A stretch of 64,000 nucleotides of DNA from Streptomyces physcomitrii (GTDB lineage Bacteria; Actinomycetota; Actinomycetes; Streptomycetales; Streptomycetaceae): contig NZ_JAAWWP010000020.1 in assembly GCF_012273655.1 (NCBI RefSeq), positions 1 to 64,000 of the forward strand, in the 5' to 3' direction. Below are positions 7,783-16,337 of the stretch, piece by piece. The notes beneath the pieces are model-generated. The model was not told the DNA's origin, did no database searches, and worked only from the letters and a program-made list of their open reading frames with translations. The stretch's first letter is position 1. Each line of letters starts with the position of its first letter. Position numbers and translations under genes: made by a program.

Positions 7783-9513
7783 TCACTTCGCGTCCGCGTA
7801 GCACTCCACCACCGCCGTCGTGAAGGTGAAGCGCACGGGTGTCTCGCCGAAGGCCAGGCGGCCCGCGAGGTCGGCTGCCTCGGTGATCGCCCGCTGGACG
7901 GTCTCGGCCTCCTCGGCGGGGCAGTGGACGATGACCTCGTCGTGCTGGAAGAAGACGAGTTCGGCGCGGAGCCCGGCGCAGGTGCGGCGCAGGGCGGCGA
8001 GGAGGAGCAGGGCCCATTCGGCGGCGCTGCCCTGGACGACGAAGTTGCGGGCGAAACGGCCGCGGGCGCGCGAGTTGGTGGAGGCGTACCCGGGCACGAA
8101 CTCGCCCTCGGCGGAGTCGGGTTCGGCGCCCTCGCCTGCCTCCGCCGTGCCGGGGTCCTGCGGGATGCCCGCCTCCTCCTGTTCGCCGGCGCCGGCCACG
8201 GGCGGGCAGGTGCGGCCGAGCCAGGTGCGGACCAGGCGGCCCTCCTCGCCCGCCTTCGCCGCCTCGTCGACGTAGGCGACGGCCCGGGGGAAGCGGCGGC
8301 GCAGCTGGGCCAGGTTCTTCAGGCCGTCGCCGGAGGTCTGGCCGTAGACCGCGCCGAGCACGGCGAGTTTCGCCTTCTCGCGGTCGCCGGAGAACGCCCG
8401 GTCGGAGACCGCCTGGTAGAGGTCGCCGGGGCGCCCCGCCACCTCCATCAGGCCCGGGTCGCGGGAGATCGCGGCGAGCACCCGGGGCTCCATCTGGTCG
8501 GCGTCGGCGACCACCAGGCGCCAGCCCGGGTCGGCGACCACCGCCCGCCGGATGACCTTCGGGATCTGCAGCGCCCCGCCGCCGTGGGTCACCCAGCGCC
8601 CGGTCACGGTGCCGCCGGGCACGTACTCCGGGCGGAAGCGGCCCTCGCGTACCCAGTCCTGGAGCCAGGACCAGCCGTGCGCGACCCAGATCCGGTACAG
8701 CTTCTTGTAGGCGAGCAGCGGCTCAACCGCCGGGTGGTCGACGGAGGCGATCTCCCAGCGGCGGGTCGAGGCCACCTTGATCCCCGCCTGGGCGAAGGCC
8801 TTCAGGACGTCCGCGGGCAGGTCGGGGCGCACCCGGCGGCCGAAGGCGCGGGAGATCTCCTCGGCCAGTTCGGCTAGTCTGCGCGGTTCCACGGCGCCGC
8901 CGCCGCGGGCGCCCCAGCCCGCGTACCGCTCGCCGAGCAGTTCCCGCAGCACGGTGCGGTGCACCTCGGCGCTCCACGGCAGCCCGGACCGGTTCATCTC
9001 GGCGGCGACCAGCATGCCCGCCGACTCGGCCGCGGTCAGCAGGCGCATCCGGTCGGGGTGCTCGGCCGCCTCGTGCCGGCGCTGCTGCTCGGCGTAGACC
9101 TCCAGGAGCGCGCCGAGCGGTACGTGCACCGGGCCCGGCTCGAACAGCGAGGACTGCGAACCCGGTTCGGCCGACCGCTGCGGCGGATCCGGCGGTACGG
9201 GTGCCCGGCGCAGCCGGGCCAGGGCGGCGGCCGCGGACCGGGGCTCGCCGAGCCGGCCCTCGTGGCCGAGGAGCAGGGTCTCGGCGGCCTCTATGTCGTA
9301 GCACCGCTCGACCCGGACCCCGGCGTCGAGCAGCCGCGGATAGACCTCGGCCGTCGACCGCCAGATCCAGCGGGTGACCTCCGGCCGGGAGCGCACCGCC
9401 GCGGCCAGCTCCGGCTCCTCGCGCACCGGCCCGGCGGGCAGCCCATCCGGGCCGAGGGGCGCCAGCTCGACGGCGCCGCCCTCGGCCGGTGCGAGCGCCC
9501 AGCGTTCGGTCAT
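7783..9513 (-). CDS. bifunctional 3'-5' exonuclease/DNA polymerase (family A-like)
   Basis: A 576-residue family-A polymerase without the 5'-nuclease domain of PolA. Polymerase motif A is DADQMEPRVLA, motif B KLAVLGAVYGQ and motif C QHDEV, all in the C-terminal half; the N-terminal 180 residues would be the exonuclease-like domain, which looks degenerate. A Glu/Ala/Gly insert (near residues 455-485) separates motif B from the end of the fingers. Start ATG 9513 (MTERWALAP) is preferred over TTG 9543; neither has a good ribosome-binding site. This paralogue is standard in Streptomyces and its biological role is not established. Its stop is convergent with nothing; the T7SS operon lies downstream. 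Confidence 0.88.
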   Translation of the reverse strand: MTERWALAPAEGGAVELAPLGPDGLPAGPVREEPELAAAVRSRPEVTRWIWRSTAEVYPRLLDAGVRVERCYDIEAAETLLLGHEGRLGEPRSAAAALARLRRAPVPPDPPQRSAEPGSQSSLFEPGPVHVPLGALLEVYAEQQRRHEAAEHPDRMRLLTAAESAGMLVAAEMNRSGLPWSAEVHRTVLRELLGERYAGWGARGGGAVEPRRLAELAEEISRAFGRRVRPDLPADVLKAFAQAGIKVASTRRWEIASVDHPAVEPLLAYKKLYRIWVAHGWSWLQDWVREGRFRPEYVPGGTVTGRWVTHGGGALQIPKVIRRAVVADPGWRLVVADADQMEPRVLAAISRDPGLMEVAGRPGDLYQAVSDRAFSGDREKAKLAVLGAVYGQTSGDGLKNLAQLRRRFPRAVAYVDEAAKAGEEGRLVRTWLGRTCPPVAGAGEQEEAGIPQDPGTAEAGEGAEPDSAEGEFVPGYASTNSRARGRFARNFVVQGSAAEWALLLLAALRRTCAGLRAELVFFQHDEVIVHCPAEEAETVQRAITEAADLAGRLAFGETPVRFTFTTAVVECYADAK

Positions 9514-9713
9514 GGGTTCGATGGTGACAGGAGGGTCTGACAACGGACGTACGACACGGACCGGTTCATGCGGACCGGTTTATACGGCAGGGGCTCTCTT
9601 GCCCGGCGGGTCTGACGGCGGGCGCGGGCGATCCGGCATCTGCGCCTGCGGCCGGGGCGGGCGCAGGCCGGAGCCGAGCGGCGGCGCCGTCCCCGGCGTG
9701 CCACTGTGGTGCC

Positions 9714-10286
9714 ATGGCCATCGAGGTTCGCCCGGCTGCGGAATTCGAGGACGTACGTGCCGTCCTCGGCCCGAAGTCGCCCGGCGCCAACGTCTGCTGG
9801 TGCCTCAGCTACCGGATCCCCTCCAAGCTCAACAACGAGCTCCGCGGACCGGCCCGCGGCGAGTACGTCGCCGAGTTGTGCCGTGCGCAACCGCCGCCGG
9901 GGGTGCTCGCCTACGACGGGGACGAGCCGGTCGGCTGGGCCGCGGTGGCGCCGCGCGCGGAGACCTCCTTCGCGCGCAGCCGGAAGATCCCGCACGTGGA
10001 CGAGCTGCCGGTCTGGTCGCTGTGGTGCGTGCGCGTGCGCCCCGGCCACCGCAAGCAGGGGATCACCCACGCCCTGATCGCCGGTGCGGTCGACTTCGCC
10101 CGCGCCCAGGGCGCCCCGGCGGTGGAGGCGTACCCGCTCGACAACGGTGACGCCCGGGTCGACCTCACCATGGCCTACGCCGGACTCCGCAAGAACTTCG
10201 CCCGCGCCGGGTTCAGCCACGCCGCCGACACCGACTCGGTGCTCGCGGGGCACCCCCGGGTGCTGATGCGGCTCGATCTGCGGTGA
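9714..10286 (+). CDS. GNAT-family N-acetyltransferase
   Basis: A 190-residue single-domain GNAT protein. The acetyl-CoA binding signature is WCVRVRPGHRKQGITHALI (residues about 103-121, V-R-P-x-x-R-x-x-G-I). An upstream beta-strand block (GVLAYDGDEPVGWAAVAPR) and a C-terminal LGF-type loop (YAGLRKNFARAGF) complete the fold. An unusual CWCLSYR near the N-terminus is typical of a Streptomyces subgroup. The substrate cannot be predicted. It is divergent from the polymerase gene across a 200-base region holding two GGACCGGTT direct repeats. Confidence 0.88.
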   Translation: MAIEVRPAAEFEDVRAVLGPKSPGANVCWCLSYRIPSKLNNELRGPARGEYVAELCRAQPPPGVLAYDGDEPVGWAAVAPRAETSFARSRKIPHVDELPVWSLWCVRVRPGHRKQGITHALIAGAVDFARAQGAPAVEAYPLDNGDARVDLTMAYAGLRKNFARAGFSHAADTDSVLAGHPRVLMRLDLR

Positions 10287-10441
10287 CGGGGAGGCTCCCT
10301 CGGCCATGCCGGTGACCTCGGCGACACCGGCGACACCGGCGACCCCGATGACCGCGGTATCCGGGGTGCCGTCCGGGACCCGGCCCCGGGCCGGTGACAA
10401 CTCCGTTGCGGGTCCGCTCCTCGCCGCCTCACCATCGGTCC

Positions 10442-11161
10442 ATGCCTGAACAGCGGAGTGAACAGCACGGTGTGGAGGAGAAGGAGCCCCGGGAGACATC
10501 CGGACGGCCCGACGCCGAGCCCGGTCCTGGGACCGGGGCCGCACCCCCCGCGGCTCCCGATCCTTTCCGCGATTCCGATCCCGATTCCGATCTTCTCCCC
10601 GATCCCGGGCACCGGCGCAGGTGGCTGGGCTGGCTCACCAGCGACCCTGCCGAGAGCCTGCGCGAGACCGAGAAGGACGGCTCGATCGTCGTCTTCCGGG
10701 GCTATACACCGCTCGCCGTGCTCCGTGCCCCCACCGCCGAGGAACGCGCCTTCTACGAGCAGGTCAAGCGCCGTGAACTGCACTTCACCGCCTTGAGCAA
10801 GCGACTCATCGAACAGCTCGCGGACCGGCTCTCGGCGGAGAGTCTGAAGATCTGCCGCGAGTTCCACTTCGTCGGTGAGTGGAGGTTGGCCGTCGACGAA
10901 CTCGTGGCCATACTCCGGAAGCGGCCGGTGACCGTCACCACCGAGGAGATCGCCATGGTGAGTGAACTCCTGCCCTGGCACTGGCCCGACAAGGACGACT
11001 CCTGGTACGCGCGGATCCTCTCCGACATCGATCGGGCTCCAGAGGCCTCGGAACCCGTATCCACGGCCCCCGCCCCTTCCACGGGCCCCACAACCTCCGC
11101 TCCTTCCGTGGGCCCTGGCGCCGCCGCCCCTCCCGTGACCTCCACGGATCCAAGGCCCTGA
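10442..11161 (+). CDS. hypothetical protein with Pro-rich ends
   Basis: A 239-residue protein from ATG 10442. Residues 1-60 are Pro/Gly/Asp-rich with a short DPDSD repeat. The centre (about 60-200) is a folded-looking, Trp-containing domain: RRWLGWLTSDPAESL, IVVFRGYTPLAVL, then a long helical stretch ending LLPWHWPDKDDSWYARIL. The last 40 residues are Pro/Ser/Thr-rich and probably disordered. No signal peptide or membrane segment is present. I do not recognise the family. The start is uncertain because no clear ribosome-binding site is visible. Confidence 0.65.
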   Translation: MPEQRSEQHGVEEKEPRETSGRPDAEPGPGTGAAPPAAPDPFRDSDPDSDLLPDPGHRRRWLGWLTSDPAESLRETEKDGSIVVFRGYTPLAVLRAPTAEERAFYEQVKRRELHFTALSKRLIEQLADRLSAESLKICREFHFVGEWRLAVDELVAILRKRPVTVTTEEIAMVSELLPWHWPDKDDSWYARILSDIDRAPEASEPVSTAPAPSTGPTTSAPSVGPGAAAPPVTSTDPRP

Positions 11162-11473
11162 GCCCGAGCACGGTGCTCCCTTGCCGAGCACGATGCTCCC
11201 TCCCCGAGGACGGCGAACTCCTGTCCGGGACGGCGATCCATAGCTGCCATAGCCGGGGACAGCGACCCCCTGCCCCGCCCCATTGTCGCCCGCGCATAAT
11301 CCGCAGCCCGAGCCTTGGACTCCGGTCGCTGGGCAGCGCGCCCCCGGGATTGATCTGCTGTGGGCTCCACCAGGGCCGCCTACCTCATGATCGGCCGCCG
11401 CCACCCGCCGTGAGGTCTGTGCGAGGAGTGCCGGTCGAGGCGGCGCGCCCGCACGACGATCCGGGGGCCAGCC
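11162..11473. other. gene-free stretch with two 20-bp near-repeats
   Basis: No convincing gene. Two adjacent 20-bp near-copies beginning CCGAGCACG and ending in CTCCC lie at 11164-11183 and 11184-11203. The sequence then becomes ordinary GC-rich spacer up to the start of the secreted protein at 11474. Confidence 0.4.
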
Positions 11474-12547
11474 ATGTCCGTACCCATTTCCGAAGCCGCG
11501 TCCGCAACCTCGTCTCCCGCCCCGGCCTCGTCCCCGTCTCCAGCCTCGTCCCTCTCCCCGTCCGCACTCCCGGTACGGAGGCGGCTGGCCGCGCTGTCCG
11601 CCTCGGTGGCGGTGAGTGCCACGGTGCTCGCGGCCGTGGTGCCCGGTGCGGCGGCCGCTGTCCCCCAGGAGCAGCCTGGGATGGCGGCAGCGAGGCAGAG
11701 GACAGCCGCGGCCCCGGAGCCCTGCCCCGGCACCGAGCCCGGTGTGCACGTCTTCGCGAAGGGCGGGGTGCCGGTCCTGGACTGGCGGGAGAACCTGGAG
11801 TTCGACGGCAGGGGCGCGCTGTGGGTCTCCCACGCGCTCAAGGGAGTTGAGGGCTACCGCCCGGACGGCACCAGGTTCGCCACGATGCCGGTGCCCTCGC
11901 CCGCCGGGATCCGGCGCGGACCGGACGGCGCGATGTATGTGAACTACGGGCAGATCCCGGTGCCCCACGGCTCCGGCATCATGAAGTTCGACCCGGCGCA
12001 TCCGGACCGGGCGCCCCGCAAGGTGGTCGACGGTCTGCTCGGCATCAACGGCCTGGCCATCGACGGCCGGGGCAACTTCTACCTCGGCCGCGAATTCGCC
12101 CCCACCCTTCTCAAGCTCCGGCCGGACGGCACCGAGGACAAGGACTGGACGGCCGCCGCCGACGTCTTCGGCACCAACGGACTCGCCCTCGCCGACGGCC
12201 GGTTGTACGCCGGCATCTCCGTCCACCCGCGCTCGCCCGTCGAACAGGTCCCCCTCGACGACCCGGCCGCCCACACCCGGCTCGCCGACCTCAGCCCCTC
12301 CGCCCTCGGCTTCAAGGGACTCGACGATCTGACCGTGGTGGGCGGGCAGGTCTACGCCGTCGCCTTCGGTGCCGGGGAGATCATCCGCATCGACCGCGCG
12401 AGCGGCGAGAGCTGCGTCCTGGTCGACGGACTGCCCAGCCCGACCAGCGCCCGCGCCCCGCTCGGCTTCGGCGACCACGACCCCGAGAACGGGCTCTTCG
12501 TCACGGAGGCCTCGGGCCGCATCCTCCGCATCGGCCCACTGCACTGA
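11474..12547 (+). CDS. secreted beta-propeller (SMP-30/ScyD-like) protein
   Basis: A 357-residue protein with an N-terminal Ser/Ala/Pro stretch, two arginines, then a hydrophobic export segment (LAALSASVAVSATVLAAVV, about 38-56) and an A-A-A cleavage region near 60. The mature part has repeated NHL/SMP-30-type blades: LEFDGRGALWVSHA, GIRRGPDGAMYVNYG, GLAIDGRGNFYLGREF, GLALADGRLYAGI, and a closing FVTEASGRILRI. It is probably a calcium-binding extracellular lactonase-like or structural propeller; no catalytic residues can be assigned with confidence. It stands alone between hypothetical genes. Confidence 0.78.
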   Translation: MSVPISEAASATSSPAPASSPSPASSLSPSALPVRRRLAALSASVAVSATVLAAVVPGAAAAVPQEQPGMAAARQRTAAAPEPCPGTEPGVHVFAKGGVPVLDWRENLEFDGRGALWVSHALKGVEGYRPDGTRFATMPVPSPAGIRRGPDGAMYVNYGQIPVPHGSGIMKFDPAHPDRAPRKVVDGLLGINGLAIDGRGNFYLGREFAPTLLKLRPDGTEDKDWTAAADVFGTNGLALADGRLYAGISVHPRSPVEQVPLDDPAAHTRLADLSPSALGFKGLDDLTVVGGQVYAVAFGAGEIIRIDRASGESCVLVDGLPSPTSARAPLGFGDHDPENGLFVTEASGRILRIGPLH

Positions 12548-12613
12548 GCCCGACCGGCTGCTTCGGCCCGCACCCGGACCGGTCAGGCCGGCGCGCCTGA
12601 GACGATCGGTGGT

Positions 12614-13771
12614 GTGAACCCGCACGCCACCGTCACCCGTGCCTTCGAGGCCGCGCTCGGCAACGACTCCGAGGACGCCCTCGACACCGGTGCCTCCCTG
12701 CTCGCCGCCGACCCCGCCGCGGACGCCGAACTCGACCGGCGGGGACGGGAGTTCCTCACCCGGTCCTGGCGCGGCGGCTGGCAGCCCGCCGACCTCGCCC
12801 GGCTGGTGCGCCGGGACCTGGACGGGGTGCACCTGGTGCTCCTCGACCGGCTCGCGCGCGAGGAGACTTCGGGGTACGAGGGGCTGCCGCACCGCTGGCC
12901 GGAGCAGCTGGCCGAGCTGCGGGCCGAGGCCGCCTCGGCGGGGTCCTCGCCCGGCCCGGACCGCTTCTCGGCCGCCACCGCGGCACTGGAGCTGTACCGC
13001 TTCCTCGGAACCCTGCCCCGTGTCGAACCCGTCGGACCCGCCCCCGGCGAGAAGCTTCCGCCGCCGGTGGCCGGGGAGCCGAAGATGCTCGCCCGGATAC
13101 GCGCCCTGCTCGCCAAGGCCGAGGCCACCCCGTACCCCGAGGAGGCCGAGGCGCTCAGCGCCAAGGCGCAGGAGCTGATGGCCCGGCAGGGCGTGGACGA
13201 GGCGGTGCTCGCCGCTCGCCGCCCCGCGAAGGACGTCCCGTCCGCCTGCCGGATCGGCGTGGACGCCCCGTACGAGACGGCGAAGGCGGTGCTGCTCGAC
13301 GCGGTGGCGCGGGCCAACCGCTGCCGCGCCGTGTGGAACAGCGGCTACGGCTTCTCCACGGTCGTCGGCTTCGAGTCCGACCTGGAGGCCGTCGAACTGC
13401 TCCACACCTCGCTGCTCGTCCAGGCCACCACCGCGATGACCCGCGCCGAGGCCGCCCAGCGCAAGGGCGGCCGCAAGCGCACCAAGTCCTTCCGCCAGTC
13501 CTTCCTCGCCTCCTACGCCCACCGCATCGGCGACCGGCTCACCGCCGTCAGCGAACAAGTCGCCTCCGAGAGCGGCGAGTTCCTGCCGGTCCTCGCCGCC
13601 CGTGAGGTCGCCGTCCAGGGCCGTACGGACGAACTGTTCCCGCAGACGGTCAGTACGCGGGTGCGCGGCGTGAACGACCTCGCGGGCTGGGAGGAGGGCG
13701 CGGAGGCCGCGGACCGGGCGGCACTGGGGCCGGGGCGGGAGCGGATCGAGCGGGGGCGGCCGGGCCGCTGA
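12614..13771 (+). CDS. DUF2786 domain protein
   Basis: A 385-residue protein starting at GTG 12614. The DUF2786 signature lies at about residues 157-195: KMLARIRALLAKAEATPYP, EEAEALSAKAQELMARQGVDE. Before it is a 150-residue helical domain with conserved Trp residues (SWRGGWQPADLARLVRR, LPHRWPEQL). After it is a C-terminal domain with NRCRAVW, a lysine-rich AQRKGGRKRTKSFRQSF and repeated Arg. The family is common in actinobacteria and its role unknown; basic patches suggest nucleic-acid binding. It is soluble. Confidence 0.85.
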   Translation: MNPHATVTRAFEAALGNDSEDALDTGASLLAADPAADAELDRRGREFLTRSWRGGWQPADLARLVRRDLDGVHLVLLDRLAREETSGYEGLPHRWPEQLAELRAEAASAGSSPGPDRFSAATAALELYRFLGTLPRVEPVGPAPGEKLPPPVAGEPKMLARIRALLAKAEATPYPEEAEALSAKAQELMARQGVDEAVLAARRPAKDVPSACRIGVDAPYETAKAVLLDAVARANRCRAVWNSGYGFSTVVGFESDLEAVELLHTSLLVQATTAMTRAEAAQRKGGRKRTKSFRQSFLASYAHRIGDRLTAVSEQVASESGEFLPVLAAREVAVQGRTDELFPQTVSTRVRGVNDLAGWEEGAEAADRAALGPGRERIERGRPGR

Positions 13772-13850
13772 GCCGGGCCGCCGCGGAGGCGGGTGGCCGC
13801 CGAGGGGTGCCTGCTTCGCTTGCCGCGCGGACTGGGCACGCCCGGCGGAT

Positions 13851-14702
13851 TCAGTGGTGTACATCCATCTCCTGAGTGCCGATGACGGAGAGCAGGCGGA
13901 GTGCCTCCTCGGAAGGGGAGCCGGGGTCGGCGGTGTAGATGACCAGTTGCTGGTCGTGGTCGGTGATGTCCAGTGCGTCGCAGTTGACCGTGACCGGGCC
14001 GACCTGCGGATGCTGGAAGGTCTTGCGCAGGGTGGGCTCGGCGGAGACCTCCTTCTCGTCCCAGAGGCGGGCGAACTCCTCGCTGCCGGAGCGGAGTTCG
14101 GTGATGAGGGCCGCCATCCGGGGGTCGTCCGGGTAGCGGGCGGCGGTGGCGCGCAGGCGCCGGGCCGCGTGGCGGGCGAACTCCGCCCGGTCGGACACCC
14201 CGTACAGCGTCCTGCCCTCGGGGTGCGGGCCGAGGAAGGCCCGGCGGGCGAGGTTGCGCTCGCGGGGCGGGACCGCGGAGAAGTCCTCCATGAGCGCCGC
14301 CGCGAGGTCGTTCCAGGCCAGCACCTCCAGGGCCGCCGAGGTGACGAAGGCAGCGGATCCCGGCAGGCGTCGCAGCAGGTCGAGGAGGCTCTGCCGGACC
14401 TCGCGCGGGGGTCCGGGCGGCGGGCCCGGCGGGGCGCCCGCCAAATGGTGCAGATGGTCGCGCTCGGCGGGGTTCAACCGCAGGGCGCGGCTGAGCCCGG
14501 TGAGCACCTCGCGTGACGGTCGCGGGGCGCGGGCCTGCTCCAGGCGCGTGTAGTACTCCGTGGAGATGAAGGCCAGCTGCGCGGCCTCCTCGCGGCGCAG
14601 CCCGGGTGTACGGCGGCGCGTCCCGGCGGGCAGGCCCACCTCGGTGGGGCTGATCCGCTCACGACGGCTGCGCAGGAAGGCCGCCAGTTCTTGTCTGTCC
14701 AC
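13851..14702 (-). CDS. XRE-family regulator with MmyB-like ligand-binding domain
   Basis: A 283-residue protein. Residues about 5-70 are an XRE helix-turn-helix (LRSRRERISP, RTPGLRREEAAQLAFIS, YYTRLEQAR). Residues about 100-270 match the MmyB-like/PAS-type ligand domain (ALEVLAWNDLAAALMEDF, GHxxLxxP-like end, TADPGSPSEEALRLL). This type usually represses a divergent oxidoreductase gene. Its GTG start is 24 bases from a perfect 17-bp inverted repeat that it shares with the divergent SDR gene, a strong sign of auto- and cross-regulation. The inducing ligand is unknown. Confidence 0.9.
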   Translation of the reverse strand: MDRQELAAFLRSRRERISPTEVGLPAGTRRRTPGLRREEAAQLAFISTEYYTRLEQARAPRPSREVLTGLSRALRLNPAERDHLHHLAGAPPGPPPGPPREVRQSLLDLLRRLPGSAAFVTSAALEVLAWNDLAAALMEDFSAVPPRERNLARRAFLGPHPEGRTLYGVSDRAEFARHAARRLRATAARYPDDPRMAALITELRSGSEEFARLWDEKEVSAEPTLRKTFQHPQVGPVTVNCDALDITDHDQQLVIYTADPGSPSEEALRLLSVIGTQEMDVHH

Positions 14703-14726
14703 GCCTTCAGTGTGTGCCGCCGTCCC

Positions 14727-14763
14727 AGGTCTATCCAGGGACTGACAGTCCCTGGATAGACCT
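14727..14763. promoter_or_regulatory. perfect 17-bp inverted repeat, likely operator
   Basis: Arm AGGTCTATCCAGGGACT at 14727-14743, spacer GAC, and the exact reverse complement at 14747-14763. It lies in the 86-base gap between the divergent XRE regulator and the SDR gene, where both promoters must be. It is therefore the likely binding site of the regulator on both promoters. A terminator role is unlikely because both genes read away from it. Confidence 0.85.
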
Positions 14764-14788
14764 CGGCGAGCGGCGCAAGCTGTACGCC

Positions 14789-15658
14789 ATGAACACCGTG
14801 AAGCACGCCAATAAGCCTATTGAGCCCTCAAGTACGAAGAATGTGTCCAACAACGTCGATATCTCCGAGGCCGCGCCCGTGCCGGTCACCGCCGAGGGCG
14901 GCCCCGGCCTGCTCTCCGGAAAGGTCGCCTTCGTCAGCGGGGCCGGGCGCGGCATCGGGGCGGCGGCGGCCCGCCTCTTCGCCCGGGAGGGTGCCCGGGT
15001 CCTGCTCGCGGCCCGGACCCGGGAAGAACTCGCGGCCGTGACCGGGGAGATACGGGCGGCGGGCGGCACCGCGGAGTTCACGGTGTGTGATCTGGCCGAG
15101 CCGGAGCAGGTGCGCGCCGCTGTGGACCACGCGGTGGACCGGTACGGACGGCTCGACCTCGCCTTCAACAACGCCGCGACCCTCCAGCGGCCCGGCCCCA
15201 TGGACCAGCTGCCGGAGGCCGAGTTCGACCAGGTCTACGCCGTCAACCTCAAGGCCGTCTGGCTGGCGATGGCCGCCGAGGTCGCCGCGATACGGTCCAC
15301 CGCCGGGACCGGCGCGATCGTCAACAACTCCTCGGTCGGCAGCCTGCACGCCAACCCCGAACTCCCCGCGTACGGCGCGATGAAGAGGGCCGTCAACAGC
15401 CTCACCGAGTCGGCCGCCGTCAGCTACGGCCCGGAGGGCATACGCGTCAACGCCGTCGCACCGGGCCATACGGCCACCGAGATGATCCGGTCCTGGGAGG
15501 CACGGTCTCCCGGCCTCACCGAGCACCTGATCGCGCGCACCCCACTGCGCAGGGCCGCCGACCCCACCGAGATCGCCGAGGCCGCCGCCTGGCTGCTCAG
15601 CGACCGCGCCTCCTTCGTGACCGGCGCCGTCCTCAGCGTCGACGGCGGGGCGAGGTGA
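14789..15658 (+). CDS. SDR-family oxidoreductase
   Basis: A 289-residue classical short-chain dehydrogenase. The N-terminal 50 residues are an unusual Asn/Ser-rich extension. The cofactor motif is SGAGRGIGAAAARLF (TGxxxGIG type), followed by the NNAA motif, the catalytic Ser in NNSSVGS, and YGAMK as the YxxxK pair. The C-terminal tail has the usual FVTGAVLSVDGG. NADP or NAD preference is not clear; an Arg after the second strand (LLAARTREEL) favours NADP. It is divergent from the MmyB-type regulator, which probably controls it through the 17-bp inverted repeat. Confidence 0.92.
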   Translation: MNTVKHANKPIEPSSTKNVSNNVDISEAAPVPVTAEGGPGLLSGKVAFVSGAGRGIGAAAARLFAREGARVLLAARTREELAAVTGEIRAAGGTAEFTVCDLAEPEQVRAAVDHAVDRYGRLDLAFNNAATLQRPGPMDQLPEAEFDQVYAVNLKAVWLAMAAEVAAIRSTAGTGAIVNNSSVGSLHANPELPAYGAMKRAVNSLTESAAVSYGPEGIRVNAVAPGHTATEMIRSWEARSPGLTEHLIARTPLRRAADPTEIAEAAAWLLSDRASFVTGAVLSVDGGAR

Positions 15659-16066
15659 GGGGGCGCAGGCGAGGGTGCGGAGGTGACGGGTCGGAGGCAG
15701 GGGGCAGAGGCGAAGAGCCGGGGGAGAGGAGAGGAACGGGAAGGGAGGCGAAGGAGAGCGGAGAAGTGGCGGCGGAGGCGCCGGCAAACCCGGACGCCGG
15801 AACCGGAGCCGCCGGCAACCCGGACCAGTCCGCAACGCCCCACGTCGCCAGACCAGTCCGGGCTGCCGTACCCGCGGCAGGCACGCTCGCGGAGCCCGTC
15901 CCCCGCGAAACCCACGCGTGCCGCCGCAGTCAGAGGAACTCCCCTCTCGGAGGAGGAGTCGAGAGAGACCACAGAAGGGAGCCGATGACCTCACACAGCG
16001 CGAGCCGATGACAGCTTTCGACTCACTCGCTCAGCGCGAGCCGGTGACAGCCTTCGGCTCACTCGC
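15659..16066. other. gene-free stretch with 36-bp tandem repeat
   Basis: Convergent space between the SDR gene and rpsR. The first 300 bases are purine-rich plus-strand spacer without a convincing gene. A 36-bp unit beginning GCGAGCCGATGACAGC is repeated at 16000-16035 and 16036-16071 with a few differences and has partial copies on both sides. The second copy contains the rpsR stop codon. Confidence 0.5.
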
Positions 16067-16334
16067 TCAGCACGAGCCGGCGTACGGCAGCAGGGCCATC
16101 TCCCGGGCGTTCTTGATGGCGCGGGTCATCTGCCGCTGCTGCCGGGCGGAGATGCGGGTGACCCGCCGGACGGGGGTCCCCCCCGGCCGAAGGCTGGGGG
16201 AGGATCTTGCCGCGGTCGCCGAGGAACCTCCGCAGCAGATCGGTGTCCTTGTAGTCGATGTACGTGATGCCTGCCTGGTCCAGCGGGTTGGGGCGGGGCT
16301 TGACGGCGCGGCGGTCGGCGGGCCTGCGGGGCAC
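16067..16334 (-). pseudogene. rpsR: rpsR, 30S ribosomal protein S18 paralogue, frameshifted
   Basis: The start MPRRPADRRAVKPRPNPLD and YIDYKDTDLLRRFLGDRGKI are typical S18. After GKI the frame is broken by 31 extra bases at 16172-16202 (a GC hairpin with TTC loop). Removing exactly these 31 bases restores GKI-VRRVTRISARQQRQM and then TRAIKNAREMALLPYAGSC with a TGA at 16067-16069, a normal S18 ending. As read, the protein would have about 45 foreign residues and would lack the rRNA-binding C-terminal half. It is last in a minus-strand zinc-independent ribosomal operon, 3 bases after the CobW-like gene. A second rpsR presumably exists elsewhere, so loss should be tolerated. A sequencing error is unlikely for a 31-base palindromic block. 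Confidence 0.82.
16172..16202. repeat. 31-bp GC hairpin element inserted in rpsR
   Basis: On the minus strand it reads CTCCCCCAGCC, a TTC loop, then GGCCGGGGGGGACCCCC; the stem pairs CCCCC-A-GCC with GGC-C-GGGGG. I recall very similar hairpins scattered in Streptomyces genomes, usually between genes. Here it lies inside a coding frame and its length (3n+1) shifts the frame. No target-site duplication is clear because the flanks are also GC-rich. Confidence 0.7.
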
Positions 16335-16337
16335 GGG

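Noticed and set aside
10175..13864. A 1229-codon open frame on the minus strand
   Set aside because: It runs opposite four recognisable genes and is open only because of extreme GC3; its product is low-complexity Gly/Arg/Ala.
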